Below are positions 25,533 through 35,175 of a stretch of DNA of 64,000 nucleotides, one piece after another. The position numbers and the translations under genes were made by a program. Positions within the stretch are counted from its first letter, which is position 1. Every line of letters begins with the position of its first letter. The DNA comes from Desulfofustis glycolicus DSM 9705 (GTDB taxonomy: Bacteria > Desulfobacterota > Desulfobulbia > Desulfobulbales > Desulfocapsaceae). The stretch lies in NCBI RefSeq assembly GCF_900130015.1, contig NZ_FQXS01000005.1:1-64000 (forward strand). The letters run 5' to 3'. The notes under the pieces are model-generated. The model had not been told where the DNA came from. It saw only the letters and a list, made by a program, of their open reading frames with translations, and searched no databases.

Positions 25533-27269
25533 TCAAGTCCCGAGCTGCCGACCGTCGGCAACGGCGACCCTGTTTCTGCCCCGGCGCTTTGCTTGGTAAA
25601 GTGCCTGATCGGCGGCCGTCGTCATGTCTTCGCCGTCGACCATCGTCTCATCCCAGGTGGCCACCCCGCAACTGATGGTGATGGCGATCGTCTCTTCGTT
25701 GTGAGAAATAACGGTGTTGGCCGCAGCCTGTCGCAAGCGTTCGGCCAGTTGTCTGCTCTCGTCAAGGTTGCTGTGGGCGCAGATAACGAGAAACTCTTCA
25801 CCGCCGATTCGACTCACCAGGTCGTAGCCTCGTGCGGATGAGCTCAGGACATCGGCGATCTGCTTGAGAACCCGGTCACCGATGTCGTGTCCCCAGCGAT
25901 CGTTGATTTTTTTGAAATGGTCGATATCGAGCATGATACAACTAAGCGGGCTGTGGTGCCGCCGCGCTTCCGCCACGACTTCCTTGAGGCGGCTCAAGGC
26001 GCTGCGACGATTGGGCAGACCGGTAAGCACATCGGTCATGGCGAGATCCTGCAGGGTATGGTTGGCAGCGGCCAGTCGATCGACATAGCTGCGGATGGTT
26101 TCCCGGTCGGCGATAATGGTCTGATGCGATCGGATCAATCGTTCACCGCCGCGAATCCGGGCGTGCAGGACTTTCGGTTTGAAAGGCTTGACGATATAGT
26201 CGTCGGCTCCGGCGGCAAAGGCTTCCAGCAGTTCTTCTTCAGATTCACGACCGGTCAGCATAATGATATAGATATGCCGGGTACTATCGGTATCACGCAG
26301 AATTTTACAGAGCTCGATGCCGCTCAGTTCAGGCATCCGCCAATCGGTAATCACCATCTGCGGTTGATGCTGCAACGTCAGAGCGAGCGCCTGCTCGCCA
26401 TGCTCGGCGGTCAGGATTGTTTTTCCCGATTGTTCCAGCAACCGGCGAAGGATGAACAATGTCAACGGGTCGTCGTCGGCTATCAGAATCTTGATCGTAT
26501 CAATTGCCTCGGTGCGTCGGTCTGTCGGGGGTACTGCACCGTTGACGGCATCGGTCGAGCCTGACAAGGTGTCCGGCACGGGAAGACGGGCTGCCCGTTG
26601 CCACCGCCGCCATTGTCGAAGCGTTTCATCGTAGAGATCGATACATTCCGGTCGATTCAAGCGGACCTGACGGCCGGCTATGACGATATCGGCCAGCGAT
26701 GGGGCCGACTGTTGCAATTGCAATGATTCGGCAATGGTGTCGGCGAAACGCAGCAGGTCGGTGTGCTGGTGGAGCGCCGGAGTGGTGGTATCGGCGCGTT
26801 GTTCTGTCACGGTGGCGTCCGTTGGGGTGGCGGCTTTAAACCGGTCACCTCCGTAAAGGAGGGCACAGGCAAAAAAGGCGGCGGGATCAAGATCGGTGCG
26901 CAACAGGGCCAGCGTACGGGCTGCAAAGGCCCGAGCCAGCGGACGATCCCAGAATGCCGGGGGGAGGCCGTGATCATCCCGCCGGGTCATGATCGACAGT
27001 GCCGGTACCAGCGAGAGAGCATCTTTTATACCAATAGTCATCAGGGCACGGCGAATGGAGCCGATCGGCGTGACTGATGCCGGGACGATGGCGCCGGCAA
27101 ACCTGAGAAAATTGTTGGCCAACGGTGGATCATCCGCCAGGATCGTTGTCAGATCGCTCAGTGTGACACCTTTCTGACCGGTCAGTTTGACGAACGCCTC
27201 CGCCGCTGCCGACGGTTCTGGCAGTGTTGTATTGCCGAGGCTGGGACTGCAGGCGTCTCGGGTGACCAT
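25533..27269 (-). CDS. HDOD - receiver - diguanylate cyclase (GGDEF) protein
   Basis: A 578-residue signalling protein. Residues about 15-200 are an HDOD domain (LSDLTTILADDPPLANNFLRF, IGSIRRALMTIGI), usually a protein-protein module. A receiver follows (about 262-380; ILIADDDPLT, DWRMPELSG, VKPFKPK). A coiled linker leads to a GGDEF domain with the active signature GGEEF (near residue 487), so it should make cyclic di-GMP, with phosphorylation control via the receiver. The start is the ATG at 27269, preceded by GGATCC; the longer frame to 27404 gives a poor membrane-like extension, which is less likely but possible. Its stop codon directly abuts the histidine kinase stop. Confidence 0.88.
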   Translation of the reverse strand: MVTRDACSPSLGNTTLPEPSAAAEAFVKLTGQKGVTLSDLTTILADDPPLANNFLRFAGAIVPASVTPIGSIRRALMTIGIKDALSLVPALSIMTRRDDHGLPPAFWDRPLARAFAARTLALLRTDLDPAAFFACALLYGGDRFKAATPTDATVTEQRADTTTPALHQHTDLLRFADTIAESLQLQQSAPSLADIVIAGRQVRLNRPECIDLYDETLRQWRRWQRAARLPVPDTLSGSTDAVNGAVPPTDRRTEAIDTIKILIADDDPLTLFILRRLLEQSGKTILTAEHGEQALALTLQHQPQMVITDWRMPELSGIELCKILRDTDSTRHIYIIMLTGRESEEELLEAFAAGADDYIVKPFKPKVLHARIRGGERLIRSHQTIIADRETIRSYVDRLAAANHTLQDLAMTDVLTGLPNRRSALSRLKEVVAEARRHHSPLSCIMLDIDHFKKINDRWGHDIGDRVLKQIADVLSSSARGYDLVSRIGGEEFLVICAHSNLDESRQLAERLRQAAANTVISHNEETIAITISCGVATWDETMVDGEDMTTAADQALYQAKRRGRNRVAVADGRQLGT

Positions 27270-27447
27270 CGTGGCTGGATCCTTTTTATGCCGCTGGAGC
27301 GAATTGCTCTCGGCATAGTACTCCAAAATGTAGCTGATTAGGAATAAAAGGACAAGGAGGCAACCGGAAGGCTGTGCGCTGAAGTCCGGTCGGCGAGGTG
27401 ACAACCACCATCAATACAGGCTGGTCGCGATATTGCTCACCGCTCGA

Positions 27448-28914
27448 TCATCGATCGACGGTGACGACACCGAGCAACCGGTCGAGTGCGGCCACGGCCT
27501 GGGCGTAGGTGACCTTGGCTTCGTTTTCCGCCGACAGCGCCCGGGAATACGCCTGCTGGGCGACCAAGACATCAAAAGTCGTGGCCCGACCGGCATCGAA
27601 TTTCGCCTGCTCTGCCTCGAGGCTCTTTTGCCGGGCGAGAGTGGTCTTGTTGGCCGCCTCGATGGTTTTCAGACTCAGGTCAAGATCACGAATGGTTGCC
27701 CGCGCCTGACGCCTGACTTCTTGCTTGATCATCTCAAGGGTGCTCTGGTTTTTTGTATGCCGGGCATTGACCTGGCGATAGCGTCCTTCAGCCAACGTAT
27801 TGTCGAGCGGGTGAGAGAATCGAAGACCGACCTGCCACTGGTGGTCGTCGGCGTCAAGCGAGCTGTCGATGGCCCGGCCGTAACTGTCGGCGGTTCCGCC
27901 AAAGCCTGCGGAACCAAAGAGATCAAGAGCGGGGAGAAGCTCGTTCTCGGCTTTTTTCAGCTGCCACTTGGTGGATTGAACCTGCAGCGCGGCGGCCTTC
28001 AGGTCCGGCCGATCGGCCAGCGCTTTTTCCAGAATCTGCACCGGGTCATAAGCTATCGGCTTGGTGACGGGAAGATCGATCGGCCGCAACGGGGTCAGCC
28101 AGTTGTTGCTATTGATCAACAGTTTCAGGTGATCCTCAGCGCCGCCGATGGCCTGCTGCCCGGAGATCAGTTCCTGCTCACGTACGGCGACTTCGGACTC
28201 GGGCTGGAAAATGTCGATGTCCGCCAGCGTGCCTGCCTCGATTCGGGAGGCCGTTTCGTCCCTGAGTGTTTCCGCCAGCTTCAGTGACAGAGCGAGGACA
28301 TCGAGGTTCTGATAGGCCAGAACCAGGTCCCAATAGGCGGTTTTCACGCGGGCGGCAAGATCGGCTGCTTCGTCGTCGACGAGAAATGTCCGGGCGGCGA
28401 GCAGGCTCTGGGCTGCCTTGCTCTCGGCCAGTTGTGCCTCGCTGCCGCGGTCTTTGAGCAACGGCTGGGTGATACCGATGGTGATGCCGGTGCGGTATAC
28501 CGGATCGAAGAGCAGCAGGTCAGCATCGGTATCGAGGGTATTGTTGCTCAGTGACAGATCGATCTCAGTACCCGGTGTGAATCGCCTCCGGATGCCAACC
28601 TGCCAGTTGGTTGTCCGCTCTTCTTCGGCGGTTGTCGGTGATACGGCAGTTGTTTTCTGACCGGCGGCACCGGCTTCTGCAGAGAGCAGCGGGGCGAACG
28701 ACCCCGCTGCAATCTGCACCGTCCCTTCCGCCTCCAGAACGTCCTGCTGCTTCAGGTGCAGGCCGAGGTTGTTGAGTAATGCCGTCTCAACCGCCTCGGA
28801 CAGGGTGAGTTTGATCTCGCGCTGACCTGCGGCACCACCACTGCTCACCATGATAGTCAGCAGCATGGCGAGCTGCATGGCCGCCATTTGGAAGAGGTGT
28901 GATCCTTTCATCAT
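27448..28914 (-). CDS. TolC-family outer membrane efflux protein
   Basis: A 488-residue outer-membrane factor. A signal peptide is visible (LAMLLTIMVSSGGAAG, about residues 16-31), followed by the TolC double repeat: helices rich in Ala, Leu, Gln and Glu with the conserved LTLSEAVETALLNN start and PQPEL-like turns (TDADLLLFDPVYRTG, ITQPLLKDRG). It forms the trimeric exit duct for the RND pump encoded just before. Its start overlaps the pump stop by ATGA, so the genes are translationally coupled. It is the last gene of the efflux operon; 178 bases without a gene separate it from the HDOD-GGDEF protein. Confidence 0.93.
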   Translation of the reverse strand: MMKGSHLFQMAAMQLAMLLTIMVSSGGAAGQREIKLTLSEAVETALLNNLGLHLKQQDVLEAEGTVQIAAGSFAPLLSAEAGAAGQKTTAVSPTTAEEERTTNWQVGIRRRFTPGTEIDLSLSNNTLDTDADLLLFDPVYRTGITIGITQPLLKDRGSEAQLAESKAAQSLLAARTFLVDDEAADLAARVKTAYWDLVLAYQNLDVLALSLKLAETLRDETASRIEAGTLADIDIFQPESEVAVREQELISGQQAIGGAEDHLKLLINSNNWLTPLRPIDLPVTKPIAYDPVQILEKALADRPDLKAAALQVQSTKWQLKKAENELLPALDLFGSAGFGGTADSYGRAIDSSLDADDHQWQVGLRFSHPLDNTLAEGRYRQVNARHTKNQSTLEMIKQEVRRQARATIRDLDLSLKTIEAANKTTLARQKSLEAEQAKFDAGRATTFDVLVAQQAYSRALSAENEAKVTYAQAVAALDRLLGVVTVDR

Positions 28915-31900
28915 GAATCCTTTTTCACTAGGGGTTCACCGGCCAAAAACGGATACGGTTTCCAGTACAGCTCCTTGAGTCGCCGGCCGAATTGCTGGAG
29001 ACGATTCTCGCTCTGTTCGAACAGGTAATAGAGGGTCGGGACGACCATCAGCGTCAAAAAGGTGGCAACCATCAGGCCGAAGATGACCACCACCGCCATG
29101 GAACGCCACCACTGACTCGATTCACTGACCCAGGAGATGGAAAACGAATGAAAGTCAAAGGAGACACCGGTCACCATCGGGATCAATCCGAGAATGGTGG
29201 TGATCGCGGTCAACAGGACCGGCCGCAGCCTCGTCGCCCCGGCCGAGATGACTGCATCGCGCAAGGCGTAGCCACGGTTCCGCAGCTTGTTTGTGTAATC
29301 GATCAACACGATGGCGTTGTTGACCACGACGCCGGCCAGCGAGATGACGCCGACACCGGTCATGATGATGCCGAACGGCTGGGCGAACACCATCAGGCCG
29401 AGAAAGGCACCTCCCAGAGAGAGGATAACCGATGTCATGATAATGAACGGCTGGCTGACCGAGTTGAACATTGATACGAGGATCAGGAAAATCATCAGCA
29501 ACGCGACCAAAAAGGCCTTGCTCAAAAAAGCCTCAGATTCCTGCTGAAACTCGAACTCACCGGTAAACTTGACCTGATAGCCGGGGGGTAAGGGGAATTG
29601 CTGCAGCAGCTTTTCCGCTTCGGCACGAACCACCGGTCCGGGAACCTTGGTTTCGTCGACATTGGCCTTGACGGTGACGACCCGTTCATTGTTGATCCGG
29701 TTGATGTCGCCCATCGTTCCGCCGAAGGTGATGTCGGCAACCGTCGACAGCGGCACCAATTCGCCGCTCGGGGTCGGCAACATTAATTGGTGGAGAACGT
29801 CCATCATCTTGCGATCATTCTCCTCCAGTTGGACGGTGATATCGTAGTCGTCGTTGCCTTCCCGAAACGACGATACTTCCAGACCATTATAGGCGCTTTT
29901 CAAGGCGAAGCCGATGCCGTTGGTGGTCAGTCCGAACAACGCCGCCTTCTGTCGGTCAACGGACACCTCGACTGAGGGGATTCCCTCGACAAAGTCGTCG
30001 CGAACATCTTCCACGTGGGGAATGGAGGTCAAGACATCCTTGATCTGCTTGGCCAGTGCACCGAGCGTATCGAAATTGTCGCCGGAGATCTCGATATTGA
30101 TCGGCGCGCCGGTCGGTGGCCCTTCTTCTTCCTGTGCGATGGTGATTTTTCCGCCGGGAATACGTTTGACCCGTTGACGAATTTCTTCGACATCGAGTTG
30201 CGAGGAGCGGACCCGGTCATGCAACTCGACGAAACGGACTCCGACGTGACTCGGTGTGTTGGCGCTGAAAGCGGAACTGCCGCCGGAATCAATGGTACCC
30301 CTCATGTAGATGGACTCGATATTGGCGATATCGCTCGGTCCCGACAACCGTTTCCCCTCGGCGAGTTCATGTTCCCGGGGGGTCAGTGCGGTCAGCGGGG
30401 TGACGTCGGGATCGAGCGGCCTGCCGTCCGGCGTGGTGGCCACTCCGGCCAGAATAAATTCAATGCGCTGGATGATTTGATCGATGTAGTCGAGATCAGC
30501 TCCTTCCGGAACGTCGACGTTGACATAGATGCCTTTCGGATCGATTTCGGGAAAGAATTCGATCGGTTTCTGCAGGCCGACGGCCAGCAGCCAGCCCTGG
30601 ATCATCAGCACCAGGACGCAAAAGGAGATGGCAATGACTGCGTAGGGAGTTGTCAGTGCCCGGTTCAGCGAGGCCACATATACGGTCAACAGCCAGCCTT
30701 TGATGACCACCGGTTTTTCGACGGCTGCAGTGATATCACCCAGATCCTTCTTTGCCGTTCCACCCGGTCTCCGTTTCAGTTTCATGAACAGCGAGACCAT
30801 GGCCGGATTGATGACCAGGGCGACAAACAGGCTCGAGGATAATGTGACGATCAGGGTCAACGGCAAAAAACTCATGAACTCGCCCATGATCCCCGGCCAG
30901 AAAAGCATCGGGGCAAAGGCGGCCAGCGTCGTGATGGTGGAGCCGATAACCGGGTAGGCGACCTCGGAAGTGGCTTTCATGGCCGCTTCAACCCGCGTGG
31001 CACCCTGCTCCAGAAAACGATAGGAGTTCTCCACGATGACGATCGCATTATCGACGAGCATGCCCAGGGCCAGCGTCAGACTAAACAGGACGACCATGTT
31101 CAGCGTAATGCCCATGATATAGAGGGCGGTAAAGGAGAGCAACATGGAAAACGGAATAGCCAGGCTGACCAGCAGGGCGTTTCTGATGCCCATGAAGAGG
31201 AAAATAACGATCAGCACGAAGACCAGTCCGGTGAGGATATTGTTCTCCAGGTCGGCGACCATCAACCGGATATCCTTTGACTGGTCCATCACCTTGGTAA
31301 TCTCCGTACCGTCCGGCCACCCCGGGCGATAGCGATCGATAATCCGATCGGCAGCGTTGCTGATCTCGATGATGTTTTCACCGGAGCGCTTTTTTACCGA
31401 AAGGTTCACGGCGTCCCGTCCGTTGAGACGGGAGCGGGACATCTCCTCCTTGAACCCGTCGATTACCCGGGCAACATCCTTGAGGTAGACCGGTTGCCCT
31501 TGGTAGGTGGCAAGAATCAAACCATAAATTTCCTCAGGAGTGGTGAACTCTCCGGGAACACGCAATTGAAAACGACCGTTGCCGAGGTGCAGGGCGCCGC
31601 CGGAGGTGTTTTGGTTCTCGCTGCGGACGGCGGCCTGGAAGTCGGTAATAGTCAGGCCGTAGTACCCGAGTTTGTCCGGATCCACCTCGACGCGGATCTC
31701 CCTCTCCAGGCCTCCGGTTACCTCCACTTCGAGGACACCGGTGATGGCTTCGATATCGTCTTTCAGGTCGTCGGCGATGTCTTTCAGGCATGGTAGACCG
31801 CACGTCCCCGACAGGGAGTAGACGACGATCGGCAGCTGCGAGAAGTTTACCTCGAAGACTGATGGATCTTCTTCCAGATCGGTGGGCAATTCCCCAAGCG

Positions 31901-32243
31901 CCTCGTCGACCTTGTCCTTGACATCCTGCAGGGCCTGGTCGATATCGGTGCCGGTGACAAATTCCACGTTGATCATCGAGCGGCCTTCGGAACTGATCGA
32001 CTGGATCTTCTTCAGACCGTCCAGCCCCTTGATCTTTTTCTCGATTTCGATGGTCACCGAGGTCTCAATGTCGGCCGGTGAAACACCCCGATAATCGGTG
32101 GAGATAAAGACGTTGGGGATTGTGATATCGGGTGAGCTTTCCCGGGGCAGCGTCAGGTAGCAATAGGTCCCGATGATAATCAGGACCAGTGCCAGCACCG
32201 CAACGGTGGTGCTTTTCCTGACGGCGGTATCGGAGATGATCAT
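28911..32243 (-). CDS. RND-family efflux pump, inner membrane subunit (AcrB/MexB type)
   Basis: A 1110-residue RND transporter, driven by the proton gradient. The protein has the internal duplication of the class: membrane helix near residue 15-31, a large periplasmic loop, six helices (with GMLVDNAIVIVENSYRF in the region of the proton-relay aspartates), and the second half with another helix near 545, second loop and six more helices. PRESSPDITIPN at the start and the absence of heavy-metal motifs suggest an HAE-type pump of organic compounds, but substrate cannot be predicted. Both ends overlap neighbours by four bases, adaptor before and TolC after. Confidence 0.93.
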   Translation of the reverse strand: MIISDTAVRKSTTVAVLALVLIIIGTYCYLTLPRESSPDITIPNVFISTDYRGVSPADIETSVTIEIEKKIKGLDGLKKIQSISSEGRSMINVEFVTGTDIDQALQDVKDKVDEALGELPTDLEEDPSVFEVNFSQLPIVVYSLSGTCGLPCLKDIADDLKDDIEAITGVLEVEVTGGLEREIRVEVDPDKLGYYGLTITDFQAAVRSENQNTSGGALHLGNGRFQLRVPGEFTTPEEIYGLILATYQGQPVYLKDVARVIDGFKEEMSRSRLNGRDAVNLSVKKRSGENIIEISNAADRIIDRYRPGWPDGTEITKVMDQSKDIRLMVADLENNILTGLVFVLIVIFLFMGIRNALLVSLAIPFSMLLSFTALYIMGITLNMVVLFSLTLALGMLVDNAIVIVENSYRFLEQGATRVEAAMKATSEVAYPVIGSTITTLAAFAPMLFWPGIMGEFMSFLPLTLIVTLSSSLFVALVINPAMVSLFMKLKRRPGGTAKKDLGDITAAVEKPVVIKGWLLTVYVASLNRALTTPYAVIAISFCVLVLMIQGWLLAVGLQKPIEFFPEIDPKGIYVNVDVPEGADLDYIDQIIQRIEFILAGVATTPDGRPLDPDVTPLTALTPREHELAEGKRLSGPSDIANIESIYMRGTIDSGGSSAFSANTPSHVGVRFVELHDRVRSSQLDVEEIRQRVKRIPGGKITIAQEEEGPPTGAPINIEISGDNFDTLGALAKQIKDVLTSIPHVEDVRDDFVEGIPSVEVSVDRQKAALFGLTTNGIGFALKSAYNGLEVSSFREGNDDYDITVQLEENDRKMMDVLHQLMLPTPSGELVPLSTVADITFGGTMGDINRINNERVVTVKANVDETKVPGPVVRAEAEKLLQQFPLPPGYQVKFTGEFEFQQESEAFLSKAFLVALLMIFLILVSMFNSVSQPFIIMTSVILSLGGAFLGLMVFAQPFGIIMTGVGVISLAGVVVNNAIVLIDYTNKLRNRGYALRDAVISAGATRLRPVLLTAITTILGLIPMVTGVSFDFHSFSISWVSESSQWWRSMAVVVIFGLMVATFLTLMVVPTLYYLFEQSENRLQQFGRRLKELYWKPYPFLAGEPLVKKDS

Positions 32244-33391
32244 GGCAGGTTGTCTCCCGCATCGCTGAGGACTCGGACGACCTGAACGGGGCGCCCATCC
32301 TCGACATCACGATGCCCCTCGACGATCACCCGATCGCCGGCGTTCAGGCCGGAGACGATTTCAACCAGCCATTTTTCGGCGATGCCGGTGGTGACCGGCC
32401 GTTTCTTTGCCACCCCGTCTTCCTCGATATAGACGTATTGCTCGTTGTTTCGGGAAATTATGCTGTAGAGCGGAACGGCCAGTGCCTCGGGTTTGCGGTC
32501 TTTGACGATATCGGCGCGAACGAACATGCCCGGTAAAATGGCGTGGCCGGAATTGTCAAGAGCCAGTTCCAGACGATAAAGCCTGGCCATGCTATCCGGC
32601 GAGGCGGAGAGAAACGATCGGCTGCCGGCAACGATTCGATCGTCAAGGGCCCTGATTTGCACGTCGATCTGTTCAAGTTTCCTGACCGCGGTAATATCCG
32701 ATTCGGGAATACCGATTACCGCTTTGACCCGGTCGATTTGCAGGATCACGCCGATGGGATCGCCGATCCCGAGGAACATGCCTTCTTTCGCGTCCAGGCG
32801 GCGGACGATACCGTCGATCGGAGCGGTGACGCGGCACCGCTCCAGAAGCAGCCGGGCATTATCGAGGTCTGCCTTGGCCGTCTGCATGCGGGTCTTCTGT
32901 GCTTCCAGTTCGGCGACTGGAATGACTCCTTTGGCATGAACCTTCTGGTCACGGAGAAAATCGGCACGGGCGAGGGAGTAAGTTGCTTCCGCACGGTCAC
33001 GGGCGATCCGGTAGTCATCGTCTTCGATCTGTAGGAGCAGGTCGCCGGCCTGTACCGGCTGCCCCTCTTTGACGAGGACTTGCTCGACGGTGCCGGACAC
33101 CTCGGCCATCAGGTCGAGCCGAACCCATTCTTCAACAACCCCCGGAAGATTGAGTCGATTACTGATGGGCGCCGGCTGGACCGGCAGGACCACGGTGTTG
33201 ACCGGCGGTCGCTCCTGCTTGACGGCCGCCTCCTGTTCGGCCTGGATAGCTGATCGCTTGCCGGCAATGGCGAAGGCGAGCATGATGATCAGAAGGCAGA
33301 GGGCCAGAAAGATGAGGCGGGGCAGATTCCGCCAGATGAAGAAAACGATACGGCCGCGCCGACGCGTCGGTTGTTGATAGGAAGAATTCAT
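32240..33391 (-). CDS. RND periplasmic adaptor (HlyD/MexA family)
   Basis: A 383-residue membrane-fusion protein linking the pump to the TolC duct. One N-terminal membrane helix (LIFLALCLLIIMLAFAIA, about residues 30-47) anchors it. It then shows the biotinyl-lipoyl halves (AEVSGTVEQVLVKEGQPVQAGDLLLQI and VTAPIDGIVRRLDAKEG) flanking a coiled-coil hairpin (about 130-180), the beta-barrel and the membrane-proximal domain (about 290-375). It starts 11 bases after tetR stops and overlaps the pump start by four bases, so the four genes form one operon. Confidence 0.92.
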   Translation of the reverse strand: MNSSYQQPTRRRGRIVFFIWRNLPRLIFLALCLLIIMLAFAIAGKRSAIQAEQEAAVKQERPPVNTVVLPVQPAPISNRLNLPGVVEEWVRLDLMAEVSGTVEQVLVKEGQPVQAGDLLLQIEDDDYRIARDRAEATYSLARADFLRDQKVHAKGVIPVAELEAQKTRMQTAKADLDNARLLLERCRVTAPIDGIVRRLDAKEGMFLGIGDPIGVILQIDRVKAVIGIPESDITAVRKLEQIDVQIRALDDRIVAGSRSFLSASPDSMARLYRLELALDNSGHAILPGMFVRADIVKDRKPEALAVPLYSIISRNNEQYVYIEEDGVAKKRPVTTGIAEKWLVEIVSGLNAGDRVIVEGHRDVEDGRPVQVVRVLSDAGDNLP

Positions 33392-33402
33392 GTATCGCTG
33401 GC

Positions 33403-34011
33403 CTATATTGTTGGTGGTTTTAGGCCGTCTACGGCCTGGTTGATCAGGGTCTTCATGGCTTCCGGCGCTTCCTTCGTGGGAATCATGCCGTTGTACCAGC
33501 AGGACAGAATGAGCAGGTGGAGTGCCCAGAAATGACCGGCGATATGGAGCAGTTCCAGATCGCTCCTCAGTTCTCCGCGGCGCTGCGCCCCGCGATAGAT
33601 AGGATAGAGGATCTCAAAATATTGGTTCTGCATTTCCAGGTCGGCTTCACCATGATGCTCTCGAGGGAAAACTGACTCCTGCAGATAAATCCTGCCGAAA
33701 TCTCTGTTTTCGGTAATATGTTTGAATTCGGCCATGAATATCACCAGCAACTGTTCCTGCAGGGATGATTCCGGGTTGGTGTGGGCGGCGAGTTCGCTTC
33801 GGGTAAAATCGAGCTCTGCTTCGCAGAAGGCGTGGACAATCTCCTTTTTCGTCTGGAAATAGCTGTAAACGGTTCCTTTGCCGACACCCGCTTCGCGAGC
33901 CAGTTCTTCGATGCTGGTCTGTTCGTAGCCGTTTCTGGAAAACAGCTTGATTGCCGCATCGATAATCGCCTTACGTTTGTTGATCTTGTTTTGTTCTCGA
34001 ACGGGGTGCAT
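33403..34011 (-). CDS. TetR-family repressor of the efflux operon
   Basis: A 202-residue repressor. The TetR N-terminal HTH is clear at about residues 10-55: AIIDAAIKLFSRNGYEQTS, then IEELAREAGVGKGTVYSYF. The C-terminal ligand domain is helical and variable. I start at ATG 34011, which is preceded by GAGGA; the frame remains open to 34263 but that region holds the promoter and operators. It is the first gene of the efflux operon, upstream of the adaptor, so it should repress itself and the pump. Two palindromes at the promoter, 22 bases apart, are the likely binding sites. The inducer is unknown. Confidence 0.92.
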   Translation of the reverse strand: MHPVREQNKINKRKAIIDAAIKLFSRNGYEQTSIEELAREAGVGKGTVYSYFQTKKEIVHAFCEAELDFTRSELAAHTNPESSLQEQLLVIFMAEFKHITENRDFGRIYLQESVFPREHHGEADLEMQNQYFEILYPIYRGAQRRGELRSDLELLHIAGHFWALHLLILSCWYNGMIPTKEAPEAMKTLINQAVDGLKPPTI

Positions 34012-34105
34012 ATATCCTCGACAGCGGGTACCAAAGGGGGGCAATATTTGATAATCAAACGAATTCCGGGGGGTAAGCGGCGTGCCGCGCGGATGTTGCG
34101 GATGA

Positions 34106-34134
34106 CGTATACCCATAAAATCGACCGTGGTCAA
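34106..34134 (-). promoter_or_regulatory. promoter of the tetR-efflux operon
   Basis: On the minus strand TTGACC (34129-34134), a 17-base spacer and TATACG (34106-34111), about 95 bases before the tetR start. The -35 hexamer is itself the right arm of the downstream operator palindrome, so repressor binding would block RNA polymerase. Confidence 0.6.
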
Positions 34135-34160
34135 TTTGTTTTTCGACCCCGGTCGAAAAA
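34121..34160. promoter_or_regulatory. paired TetR-type operators
   Basis: Site A (34121-34134) reads TCGACC-GT-GGTCAA, a near-perfect inverted repeat. Site B (34139-34160) reads TTTTTCGACC-CC-GGTCGAAAAA, perfect 10-base arms around a 2-base centre. The shared TCGACC-NN-GGTCGA cores are 22 bases apart, two helical turns, so two repressor dimers would lie on the same DNA face. Further ATTGACCA at about 34163 may be a half-site. Confidence 0.6.
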
Positions 34161-34342
34161 AGATTGACCAGCATTGGGAGCTGTTTTTCATCGTTCGTTG
34201 TGACGTTCCGTCATGGGGGGTACATAAAAAGATGCCGATGAGTGGACGCGAAGAGACGCACATCGCATGATTGATGTGCTGCCGGGGTATTATTGCTATT
34301 CTCTTGCATCTGCCGTATGGTTAACGGGTTTGTCACTTTGGC

Positions 34343-34374
34343 GTCCGCGCCTGACGCGCCCTGTCAGCGCGGAC
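34343..34374 (+). other. GC-rich hairpin in the leader of the CcdA-like gene
   Basis: GTCCGCGCCTGAC (34343-34355) pairs with GTCAGCGCGGAC (34363-34374) with one bulged C. It ends 31 bases before the CcdA-like ATG and lacks a T tract, so it is a leader structure rather than a clear terminator. The remainder of 34161-34405 holds no gene. Confidence 0.4.
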
Positions 34375-34405
34375 CGGCCGATTTATATCTGTTGAAGAGG
34401 GTGCG

Positions 34406-35173
34406 ATGGATCTTCAGGTTTTTGCCAGCGGTCTACTGGCGCAACTGGCCGGTTGGCTGCAACTAGGTTACGCCTTTGGTGCAGGCATGGTATCGGCGGT
34501 TAACCCCTGTGGTTTTGCGATGCTGCCGGTCTATCTTTCTCTTTATCTTGGTGCCGGAGACGAGCAGTTTGAGCAGCGTTCCTGGCCTGTTCGGCTCGGC
34601 CGTGCCGTTGGCGTCGCCCTGGTCGTCTCGGCCGGCTACGGCCTTCTCTTTGGCGTGATCGGCACCATTGTTTCGGCCGGCGGTTCTCTGCTGCTCGGTG
34701 TGTTGCCCTGGGTATCGGTGATAATAGGCGCCGCTCTCCTTGTCCTCGGTTTCTGGATGCTGCTCGGCAAGCATGTATCCCTGGATGTCATGGTCCGCCT
34801 GTCGAGTCGTATCGGTGATCCGCGAACCATCAGCATTCGCGGCTTTTTCTTGTTTGGCCTGGCTTTCGGCGCCACATCGTTGGGATGCACTCTTCCGATT
34901 TTCCTGGTTGTCGTCGGCAGCGCCTTGACCTCCGGAGATTTCGTCACCGGGATGGTGCAATTTCTCTGGTATATCCTCGGTACCGCCAGTGTCTTCCTGC
35001 TGCTGACGCTGGCCATGGCCTTTGTCCAGGGCGGCATCGTCGTCGGCTATCTGCGACGGATGGTCCCCTACGTGCATGTCGTCTCGTCGATCCTGTTGAT
35101 CCTGGCCGGCGCCTATATCTGCTGGTATTGGCTGAGCAGCGGTCTGCTGCTCGGCCCGTCGGCCCTGTCCTGA
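34406..35173 (+). CDS. CcdA/DsbD-type transmembrane thiol-electron carrier
   Basis: A 255-residue integral membrane protein with about six helices. It has the two signature cysteines of the CcdA/DsbD transmembrane domain: NPCGFAMLP (near residue 33) in the first half and LGCTLP (near residue 160) in the second, which shuttle reducing power from cytosolic thioredoxin across the membrane for cytochrome c maturation or similar periplasmic reductions. The length suits a stand-alone CcdA, without DsbD alpha/gamma domains. AGAGGG precedes the ATG. The RarD-type gene begins 2 bases after its stop, so the two are co-transcribed, although they have no obvious shared role. Confidence 0.85.
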   Translation: MDLQVFASGLLAQLAGWLQLGYAFGAGMVSAVNPCGFAMLPVYLSLYLGAGDEQFEQRSWPVRLGRAVGVALVVSAGYGLLFGVIGTIVSAGGSLLLGVLPWVSVIIGAALLVLGFWMLLGKHVSLDVMVRLSSRIGDPRTISIRGFFLFGLAFGATSLGCTLPIFLVVVGSALTSGDFVTGMVQFLWYILGTASVFLLLTLAMAFVQGGIVVGYLRRMVPYVHVVSSILLILAGAYICWYWLSSGLLLGPSALS

Positions 35174-35175
35174 AC

